A stretch of DNA of 43,660 bases, taken from positions 1 through 43,660 of the forward strand of contig JAEUUD010000006.1 of NCBI GenBank assembly GCA_016787625.1, in the 5' to 3' direction. The notes beneath the pieces are model-generated. The model saw nothing but the letters and a program-made list of their open reading frames with translations, was not told the DNA's origin and ran no database searches. Positions 38,050-43,660 of this stretch are shown here, piece after piece (within the stretch, counting starts at the first letter, position 1; every line of letters begins with the position of its first letter). This DNA is from Cyclobacteriaceae bacterium (GTDB lineage Bacteria > Bacteroidota > Bacteroidia > Cytophagales > Cyclobacteriaceae). The position numbers and the translations under genes were made by a program.

Positions 38050-38057
38050 TAGCTTTG
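38050..38057 (+). promoter_or_regulatory. probable -7 element of prfC
   Basis: TAGCTTTG matches TAnnTTTG fully, 18 bases before the prfC ATG at 38076, implying a very short leader. No strong -33 TTTG is seen at the usual distance. Confidence 0.5.
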
Positions 38058-38075
38058 CGGCCTTTTGTTTCTAAC

Positions 38076-39659
38076 ATGACCATCGAACAGGAAATTGCAC
38101 GACGCAGAACCTTCGGCATTATCAGTCACCCTGATGCGGGCAAGACCACACTAACCGAGAAGCTGCTTCTTTTTGGTGGAGCCATCCAGAAGGCCGGCGC
38201 TGTCAAGTCGAGCAAGATCAAGGACCATGCAAGAAGCGACTGGATGGAGATTGAAAAACAACGGGGTATCTCTGTTGCTACCTCCGTGATGGGATTTACC
38301 TACTCTGGAGTAAAAATCAACCTGCTCGATACTCCCGGTCACCAGGATTTTGCAGAAGACACCTACAGAACCCTCACCGCAGTGGATTCTGTCATCATGG
38401 TCATCGATTGTGTGAAAGGTGTGGAGTCTCAGACAGAGAAACTCATGGAGGTATGCCGGATGCGCAACACACCGGTTATTTGTTTCATCAATAAACTTGA
38501 CCGTGAAGGCCAGGATCCATTCGACTTGCTGGATGAAATTGAGGAAAAACTCAGCATCAAGGTGAGACCCTTGAGCTGGCCCATCAGCATGGGAAAAACA
38601 TTCAAGGGTGTTTATAGCCTCTACGAGAAAAGCCTTCACCTGTTCACCGCAAGCAAAACAGTGGTCGAAGAAGGGATTGAAATTTCTGACATTCAGAGCA
38701 AAGATCTTGACAACCTTGTTGGTGAGAAGAACGCTGAGCAATTGCGTGCAGATGTTGAATTGATTGAGGGCGTATACCCTGATTTTTCTTTGGAGGAGTA
38801 TGCTGCAGGGCATGTTGCCCCGGTGTTTTTTGGAAGCGCCGTAAATAATTTTGGTGTTAAAGAACTGCTGGATACGTTCATTCGAATCGCCCCGCTACCC
38901 CAACCACGTGCCACCAATGTGCGAATTGTGGCGCCTGACGAATCAAAATTCACGGGTTTTGTTTTTAAGATCCATGCCAACATGGACCCAAAACACAGAA
39001 ATAGAATTGCCTTTGTGCGCGTTTGCTCTGGATGTTTTGAAAGAGGAAGCAACTATTATCATGTCCGCCAAGCCAAGAGTTACCGGTTTTCCAATGCGAC
39101 GGCATTTCTTGCGCAGGATCGGGAGACCATTGATGAAGCCTGGCCAGGTGATATTGTGGGGATCTATGACACAGGCAACCTGAAAATTGGCGATTCACTG
39201 ACAGAGGGAGAAAAGCTGATGTACTCCGGCATTCCAAGTTTTTCGCCAGAGATTTTTAAGGAAGTAGTGAATAGAGATGCCATGAAGAGCAAGCAACTCG
39301 AAAAGGGATTGCTTCAACTCATGGAGGAAGGTGTTGCCCAACTCTTTACTTTTGATGTGGGCAAGAGAAAAGTGATTGGCACCGTGGGGGCCCTGCAGTT
39401 TGAAGTGATCCAATTCAGACTGCTCCATGAATATGGTGCAACCATGGAATTTCTTCCGCAACAAATCTATAAGGCATGCTGGATCAGCAGTGCAGACGAG
39501 CGGAAACTCGATGAATTTGTCCAATCAAAGCTCAGACATATTGCAAGGGACAAAGATGGTAAGCTGGTGTTCATGGCTGAATCAAAGGCCTGGCTCCAGA
39601 TGGTTCAGGATAATTTCCCCGACATTAAATTTCACTACACATCGGAGTTCAGGGATTAA
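38076..39659 (+). CDS. prfC: peptide chain release factor 3 (RF3)
   Basis: RF3 is a GTPase that ejects RF1 or RF2 from the ribosome after termination. The 527-residue protein has the G1 loop HPDAGKTT (from 18), [11 protein letters not shown] in switch I, DTPGHQDF (85-92), INKLDRE, and the RF3 hallmark block [12 protein letters not shown] and [14 protein letters not shown]. The C-terminal part matches RF3 domains II and III, which distinguishes it from EF-G. ATG 38076 ([13 protein letters not shown]) is the family start; a TTG at 38055 lies over the promoter element. The stop overlaps that of the opposing hydrolase gene. Confidence 0.97.
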   Translation: MTIEQEIARRRTFGIISHPDAGKTTLTEKLLLFGGAIQKAGAVKSSKIKDHARSDWMEIEKQRGISVATSVMGFTYSGVKINLLDTPGHQDFAEDTYRTLTAVDSVIMVIDCVKGVESQTEKLMEVCRMRNTPVICFINKLDREGQDPFDLLDEIEEKLSIKVRPLSWPISMGKTFKGVYSLYEKSLHLFTASKTVVEEGIEISDIQSKDLDNLVGEKNAEQLRADVELIEGVYPDFSLEEYAAGHVAPVFFGSAVNNFGVKELLDTFIRIAPLPQPRATNVRIVAPDESKFTGFVFKIHANMDPKHRNRIAFVRVCSGCFERGSNYYHVRQAKSYRFSNATAFLAQDRETIDEAWPGDIVGIYDTGNLKIGDSLTEGEKLMYSGIPSFSPEIFKEVVNRDAMKSKQLEKGLLQLMEEGVAQLFTFDVGKRKVIGTVGALQFEVIQFRLLHEYGATMEFLPQQIYKACWISSADERKLDEFVQSKLRHIARDKDGKLVFMAESKAWLQMVQDNFPDIKFHYTSEFRD

Positions 39660-40546
39660 TTACCTGAAAGAACGAAGTCGTAAATCAATTTTGAGACCCT
39701 GGCCATTGCAGCAATCCCTGCTTTCTCGTCAGTGAGGTTTTTGGAAAGCAGCACCAGGGAGTATCGCTTACCGCCGGGTAAGATGACAATACCGGAATCA
39801 TGCTGAACACCTGTAATCCATCCGGTTTTGTGCGCCACCACCACTTCCTTCGGCAAGAGGGCCGGTATAATCTCATTGAATCGCTGATCACGAAGGATGC
39901 CGATCATCTTTTCTGAAGCTGCTTTGTCTACAATCTTTCCTTTGCTCATTTGATCGAAGAGCAGCATCAGGTCAAATGCAGTGACCGTATTGTTCAAGCC
40001 TTTGGCAAATGCTTTGGAGTCCTCTACACCCCGAAGCACCTGAAGGTCCATGGCACCCAGCGAGCGCATGGTGGAGGTAACATTCCTGGCGTCAACTTTT
40101 TCAATGATAATGTTCGTGGCCAGATTGCTGCTGGAGATAATCATCTGATACATGACATCGTAGATCTGTCCCTTTTTTCCAACCTTGGTATAGAGTACAG
40201 GTTCACTGTCATCCTGAACAGTTAGTTGATAGGGGCTTCCATCTACAAGGCTTTTGAATTCATTCTTGATAAGAATAGAATCGGTCAGTTTGAATTTGCC
40301 GGCGGCAGCCTGTTTGAAAACCTCGATCATCACCGGTGTTTTCATTGTGCTCGCTGCGTGAAATCGCTCATGCTCATTGATCAGTAAATCCCGGCCCGCC
40401 TCATCACGGAAAGCGACAGCGAATGTTCCTTTCGTACCAGCGAGTTCGGTCTTGATGAGCTGAGACAATTGATCCAGCGACTGTGCATTGATACTTCCTA
40501 CCCTAAGGATCAGGATGATAACGATGAGAAATGAGGATTTTTTCAC
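39656..40546 (-). CDS. class A beta-lactamase-like serine hydrolase
   Basis: The 296-residue protein has a signal peptide ([22 protein letters not shown], from a GTG start at 40546). The active-site motif STMK occurs at 66-69 and KTG at 240-242. The usual SDN motif is SSN at 139-141, and the omega-loop region is [16 protein letters not shown] with a candidate general base Glu175 but not the usual ExxxN. It may be a true penicillinase, a cell-wall-related hydrolase, or an inactive relative. A TTG 16 codons upstream (40594) is not used because it would lie over a likely promoter. Stop codons of this gene and prfC share TTAA. Confidence 0.88.
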   Translation of the reverse strand: MKKSSFLIVIILILRVGSINAQSLDQLSQLIKTELAGTKGTFAVAFRDEAGRDLLINEHERFHAASTMKTPVMIEVFKQAAAGKFKLTDSILIKNEFKSLVDGSPYQLTVQDDSEPVLYTKVGKKGQIYDVMYQMIISSSNLATNIIIEKVDARNVTSTMRSLGAMDLQVLRGVEDSKAFAKGLNNTVTAFDLMLLFDQMSKGKIVDKAASEKMIGILRDQRFNEIIPALLPKEVVVAHKTGWITGVQHDSGIVILPGGKRYSLVLLSKNLTDEKAGIAAMARVSKLIYDFVLSGN

Positions 40547-40560
40547 GATGAAAGGTTGTG

Positions 40561-40594
40561 CTAAAGTAGCATGGATTTTTGTTGACACGGCCAA
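40561..40594 (-). promoter_or_regulatory. possible promoter of the beta-lactamase-like gene
   Basis: On the minus strand TTG (40592-40594) and TACTTTAG (40561-40568, one mismatch to TAnnTTTG) are 23 bases apart. The element lies 14 bases before the GTG start, supporting that start over the upstream TTG. Confidence 0.35.
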
Positions 40595-40626
40595 TTTCTC
40601 TCAGAAGAATTACCTTGCGCAAGCCA

Positions 40627-41307
40627 ATGCCATCCCTCGATATTTTACTGGAAGATAACCACCTCCTTGTTATCAATAAGGAACCCGGCATGTTGGTGCA
40701 AGGCGATCAGACGGGAGATGAGCCGTTGGTTGAAGAAGCAAAACGATATTTGAAGGCAAAGTATGCCAAGCCTGGTGAGGTGTTTCTTGGCGTTGTTCAC
40801 CGGATTGACCGGCCTGTCAGCGGAGTCGTCGTCTTTGCGCGAACCTCCAAGGCGCTTTCGCGAATGAATGAATTGTTTCGGGATCGTCATACGGAGAAAA
40901 TCTATTGGGCTGTAACAGAATCTGAACCACCAAACAAAGAGGGCACCCTGGTCCATTGGCTTTCCAAGGATGAGAAAAAAAACAAGACAACGGCTTTCGC
41001 TAGGGAAACCACAGGTGCCCTAAGGTCAGAGTTGAGCTATCGACTGATCAGGAAAGCAAACGGCATGAGCCTGCTTGAGGTCAGACCCATTACCGGAAGA
41101 CCTCATCAGATCCGCGTTCAGCTTTCTTCTATGGGTTGTCCTATCGTGGGCGATGTAAAGTATGGGTCAACGTATGTAACAGGTGATGGTAGCATTGGAC
41201 TGCACGCCCGCCAACTGACCTTCGTTCATCCGGTGAAGAAAGACAAAGTGGTTATCGACGCTGCTCCGCCACGCAGGCCATGGTGGATGGCATTTGGTAA
41301 CAAATAG
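40627..41307 (+). CDS. RluA-family RNA pseudouridine synthase
   Basis: This 226-residue pseudouridine synthase converts uridine in rRNA or tRNA. The catalytic motif HRIDRPVSGVVVFART contains Asp61, and RPITGRPHQIRVQLSSMG and GDVKYGS follow, as in the family. No S4 domain precedes the catalytic domain, so it is the short RluA type. The target base is not determined. ATG 40627 (MPSLDILLEDNHLLVINK) is chosen; the frame is open 16 codons upstream without an accepted N-terminal motif. It is divergent from the beta-lactamase-like gene. Confidence 0.95.
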   Translation: MPSLDILLEDNHLLVINKEPGMLVQGDQTGDEPLVEEAKRYLKAKYAKPGEVFLGVVHRIDRPVSGVVVFARTSKALSRMNELFRDRHTEKIYWAVTESEPPNKEGTLVHWLSKDEKKNKTTAFARETTGALRSELSYRLIRKANGMSLLEVRPITGRPHQIRVQLSSMGCPIVGDVKYGSTYVTGDGSIGLHARQLTFVHPVKKDKVVIDAAPPRRPWWMAFGNK

Positions 41308-41311
41308 TCTG

Positions 41312-41319
41312 TATTTTTG
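41312..41319 (+). promoter_or_regulatory. possible promoter before the DUF6787-like gene
   Basis: TATTTTTG matches TAnnTTTG. A TTTG lies 15 bases before it (41293-41296), shorter than the ideal spacing. It sits in the 28-base gap after the pseudouridine synthase gene, 16 bases before the next ATG. Confidence 0.5.
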
Positions 41320-41335
41320 ACGACAAGGAAATCTG

Positions 41336-41647
41336 ATGGCCAATTGGACGGACAAGTTGAAGGAAAGATGGAAGGTAAAGAACACATTTCAGGTTGTCCT
41401 GATACTTATTGTGTTTGCCTGCACGGGTACAACCGTGGCGCTCCTTGCCAGACCTTTGCTTCAGTCTATTTTTACTCCTGAGGCCGTTCCAATCTGGGCA
41501 AAGGTTCTGTACTACATTCTCATTCTGCCTGTATATAATATCTTTCTCCTCTTGTATGGTGCTATCTTCGGACAGTTTCAGTTTTTCTGGAACTTCGAAA
41601 AACGATTCTTCAACAGAATCTTTGGGAGAAAACAGGATCAGGGATGA
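41336..41647 (+). CDS. small DUF6787-like membrane protein
   Basis: This 103-residue protein has two or three hydrophobic segments (VVLILIVFACTGTTVALLA and YYILILPVYNIFLLLYGAIF) with KLKERWKVKNTFQ before and GQFQFFWNFEKRFFNRI after. I recall this arrangement from Bacteroidota proteins grouped as DUF6787, but the number is from memory and not checked. Function is unknown. It overlaps the next start as ATGA, so the two genes are coupled. Confidence 0.8.
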   Translation: MANWTDKLKERWKVKNTFQVVLILIVFACTGTTVALLARPLLQSIFTPEAVPIWAKVLYYILILPVYNIFLLLYGAIFGQFQFFWNFEKRFFNRIFGRKQDQG

Positions 41648-42090
41648 AAAACCTGCTTAACGCATGGTTCCTTATTCTCCTGGCAGCTTGTTCTGCGCCA
41701 AGATATACGTACTATTTCGATCGGACAACCGTACCTACCACACCTCCTGTCCTTACAGCCGATCTGTCACCAGCAGTCATCTATCCACAGGTCGTTGAAA
41801 ATCCTTTGCCTGCTTCTCCACTTGAGATAACCAACAGCAATCCTGATGTGACGAAAGGGATACCCAGGGGCCGGAAGAAGGAGGGACCCGTGATGAGCAA
41901 ACCGAAGGACCCACCGGCATCTCCGGCCGTGAAATCAACCCGCATGGATTCAAGTCTGAAGCTTGGTATACTCTTTTCTGCGGGAGGGATTGCTGCAATG
42001 ACGATTGGTGGACCTATCCTTCTGGTCATCGGTACCCTTTCCCTGATCATTGGAGTGATATTCGTTATCAAGTGGGCCCTGCGGCAATAG
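41644..42090 (+). CDS. small lipoprotein with C-terminal membrane helices
   Basis: This 148-residue protein has a short signal with LLAAC (Cys16), followed by SAPRYTYYFDR and a Pro/Thr/Ser-rich disordered middle. The last 45 or so residues form hydrophobic segments (LGILFSAGGIAAMTIGGPIL and LLVIGTLSLIIGVIFVI) ending KWALRQ. A lipid anchor plus C-terminal membrane segments is an unusual topology. No family was recognised. It lies 71 bases before gldA. Confidence 0.75.
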   Translation: MKNLLNAWFLILLAACSAPRYTYYFDRTTVPTTPPVLTADLSPAVIYPQVVENPLPASPLEITNSNPDVTKGIPRGRKKEGPVMSKPKDPPASPAVKSTRMDSSLKLGILFSAGGIAAMTIGGPILLVIGTLSLIIGVIFVIKWALRQ

Positions 42091-42110
42091 CTAAAATATT
42101 CAGGCGGGAC

Positions 42111-42140
42111 TTTACTTTTTTTAGAGAAAAATTATTTTTG
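42111..42140 (+). promoter_or_regulatory. probable promoter of gldA
   Basis: TTTA (42111-42114, one mismatch to TTTG) is followed after 18 bases by TATTTTTG (42133-42140), a full match to the -7 consensus. The ATG is 22 bases further on. Confidence 0.6.
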
Positions 42141-42161
42141 CATCCACTAACTCCTGGTGCC

Positions 42162-43091
42162 ATGGAAATACAGATTGAAAATCTGTCAAAGAAATACGGC
42201 CATCAAAAAGCAGTTGATGCTATTTCCTTTGACATCAAACCCGGTGAAGTGCTTGGATTCCTGGGCCCAAACGGTGCCGGAAAGAGCACAACCATGAAAA
42301 TGATCACGGGGTACCTTTCCATTGGTGAAGGGGACGTTCGTGTGGATGGGAAATCCGTGCGGGAGAATGGCGATGCCTTGAAGCGCCATATTGGCTATCT
42401 GCCGGAAAACAATCCACTCTATCATGAAATGCCTGTGATGGACTACCTGGCGTTTTGTGGCGCTCTCCAGGGCATGTCCCGAACCAGCATTGCCGACCGC
42501 ATGCGTGAAATGGTTCGTGTTTGTGGCCTCAATGCTGAGAAGCACAAGAAGATCGGCGAATTGTCGAAGGGATACCGTCAGCGTGTTGGCCTGGCCCAGG
42601 CGATGATCCACGATCCCGAGATTCTTGTCCTTGATGAACCGACCACAGGCCTCGACCCCAACCAGATTGTTGAAATCAGAAATCTGATTCGTGAGCTTGG
42701 AAAAGCAAAGACCGTTGTCCTGAGCACGCATATCCTGCCTGAAGTGGAAGCCACTTGTGACAGGATACTGATTATCAACAAGGGAAAAATTGTCGCCAAT
42801 GGTACTGCCGAGACCCTGCGTAAACAGGCTACCGGTCGCGAGGTTGTCCGTCTCCGCATTGAGGAAGCACGTCTTGAGGATGTATTGAGCGCCTTGCGAA
42901 GCATGCCGTCTACCGACACTGTGGAAGTTGTTGACAAGGAATTGAGTCGCATCGAGGTGCAAAGCCGCTCCGGACTCTCCTCCAGAAAAGAGATTTTTCA
43001 GCTGTGCGTTCAGAAAGGCTGGATCCTGAGCGAATTGGTGCCCCTCGAAACCCGGCTAGAGGATATTTTCAGAAACCTGACAACTCATTGA
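42162..43091 (+). CDS. gldA: gliding motility-associated ABC transporter ATP-binding protein GldA
   Basis: GldA is the ATPase of the GldAFG ABC transporter, tied to gliding in Flavobacterium. The 309-residue protein has Walker A GPNGAGKST at 35-43, signature LSKGYRQR at 134-141, Walker B LVLDEP at 155-160 and the switch His in STHILPEVE. The C-terminal 80 residues form a regulatory tail usual for the GldA/NatA type. ATG 42162 (MEIQIENLSKKYG) is chosen; an open frame to 42072 would extend over the promoter. The next gene is the permease GldF, 2 bases later. Other ABC exporter ATPases look similar, but the gldF partner supports the call. Confidence 0.92.
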   Translation: MEIQIENLSKKYGHQKAVDAISFDIKPGEVLGFLGPNGAGKSTTMKMITGYLSIGEGDVRVDGKSVRENGDALKRHIGYLPENNPLYHEMPVMDYLAFCGALQGMSRTSIADRMREMVRVCGLNAEKHKKIGELSKGYRQRVGLAQAMIHDPEILVLDEPTTGLDPNQIVEIRNLIRELGKAKTVVLSTHILPEVEATCDRILIINKGKIVANGTAETLRKQATGREVVRLRIEEARLEDVLSALRSMPSTDTVEVVDKELSRIEVQSRSGLSSRKEIFQLCVQKGWILSELVPLETRLEDIFRNLTTH

Positions 43092-43093
43092 TT

Positions 43094-43660
43094 ATGAACA
43101 TTGCATGGATCATTGCAAGGAGAGAACTGCAATCTTTTTTTGATTCGTTGATTGCCTACATCTTACTTATTCTTTTTCTCGGGTTCAGCGGATTCTTCAC
43201 GTGGCTGTACGGTTCTGATATTTTCATGGTAGGTCAGGCAACACTCCAGTCATTTTTTGGCATCGCTTACTGGACATTGTTCTTCTTTATCCCTGCCTTG
43301 ACCATGAGGCTTCTTGCCGAAGAGAAAAAAACAGGAACCATTGAACTTCTCCTGACCAAGGCAGTTACCGACAGGCAGGTGGTCGTAGGCAAATTTCTCG
43401 GAGCTTTTTTGCTGGTGCTGATAGCATTAGTATTTACTGCGCCTTATGTCATCACGCTATCAAATATTGGAAACATTGATGCTGGAGAGATTATCTGTGG
43501 CTATGCGGCCCTGGCATTGATGAGCGGCGCTTACATCAGTATCGGACTTTATGCCAGCAGTCTGACCAACAATCAGATTGTTGCATTCCTTTTGTCGCTT
43601 TCTATTGGATTATTTTTCCACATCATTTTCGGCGTGCTGGCAGGAAATTTTACGGGGATT
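43094..43660 (+). CDS. gldF: ABC transporter permease GldF, N-terminal part (runs off the window)
   Basis: The gene starts at ATG 43094, two bases after the gldA stop, and remains open to the window end: 189 codons of an expected 240 or so. The visible part has at least five membrane helices and the segment ALTMRLLAEEKKTGTIELLLTKAV, the typical ABC-2 permease hinge that contacts the ATPase. The location after gldA and the sequence both fit GldF. gldG is expected just beyond the window. Confidence 0.92.
   Translation, partial: MNIAWIIARRELQSFFDSLIAYILLILFLGFSGFFTWLYGSDIFMVGQATLQSFFGIAYWTLFFFIPALTMRLLAEEKKTGTIELLLTKAVTDRQVVVGKFLGAFLLVLIALVFTAPYVITLSNIGNIDAGEIICGYAALALMSGAYISIGLYASSLTNNQIVAFLLSLSIGLFFHIIFGVLAGNFTGI

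Noticed and set aside
38151..38813. 220-codon open frame antisense to prfC
   Set aside because: prfC is full length and conserved; the antisense product has no recognisable feature.
42186..42962. 258-codon open frame antisense to gldA
   Set aside because: It mirrors a strongly conserved ATPase gene in the opposite strand; no recognisable motif. Long antisense frames are common in GC-balanced coding DNA.
1..43660. CRISPR array, tRNA/rRNA genes, insertion sequences or prophage
   Set aside because: No spaced direct repeats, tRNA cloverleaf, transposase or phage protein was recognised by reading; almost all sequence is explained by genes.

Overview
The window is a gene-dense piece of a Bacteroidota chromosome, most likely a Cytophagales-type gliding or type IX-secreting bacterium. 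The signs are a full-length SprA translocon, GldA/GldF ABC-transporter genes, a GldE-like CNNM/CBS protein, Bacteroidota-only families (DUF4837, a DUF6787-like protein), Bacteroidota-style promoters (TTTG...TAnnTTTG) and the near absence of Shine-Dalgarno sequences. No tRNA, rRNA, CRISPR array, insertion sequence or phage gene was recognised. No stretch longer than about 150 bases lacks a gene, so there is little room for unannotated islands.

Layout. Positions 1-2306 (+) hold a tight three-gene operon: the end of a sugar-phosphate nucleotidyltransferase, a PLP fold-type-II (threonine/serine dehydratase-like) enzyme, and an APH-fold kinase resembling N-acetylhexosamine 1-kinase. Positions 2303-13802 (-) carry maeB, ruvA, sprA, gcvH and lipA, so the T9SS translocon sits between DNA repair and central or lipoate metabolism. 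Positions 13902-20651 (-) carry DUF493, phhB, rsmI, a membrane protein resembling only the N-terminal half of Lnt, an inositol-monophosphatase-family enzyme, a two-domain M16 peptidase and a DUF4837 lipoprotein. Positions 20703-28394 (-) form an envelope-biogenesis neighbourhood: coaX, an outer-membrane beta-barrel protein, a TPR protein, lptC, a 59-residue membrane protein, gldE and a PpiD-like chaperone. Then come anmK (+), nhaD and lysC (-), a secreted amidohydrolase with an NTF2-like tail, dnaK, a secreted CotH-like protein, a bestrophin-like membrane protein (+), prfC (+), a class-A-beta-lactamase-like hydrolase (-), an RluA-family pseudouridine synthase (+), a DUF6787-like membrane protein, a small lipoprotein, gldA and the start of gldF, which runs off the window.

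How the genes fit together. Most are core housekeeping or envelope genes. SprA and the Gld proteins serve type IX secretion and gliding; LptC, PpiD, the beta-barrel protein and the M16 peptidase serve the outer envelope; AnmK recycles cell-wall anhydro-MurNAc; GcvH carries lipoate whose sulfurs are inserted by LipA. I did not find a clearly new multi-gene defence or secretion system. The most interesting items are the anomeric-kinase/nucleotidyltransferase/PLP operon, the Lnt-like protein without a nitrilase domain, the CotH-like secreted protein, the amidohydrolase-NTF2 fusion, two intrinsic terminators placed directly against the next start codon, a perfect 22-bp inverted repeat over the lptC stop, and convergent gene pairs whose stop codons overlap.
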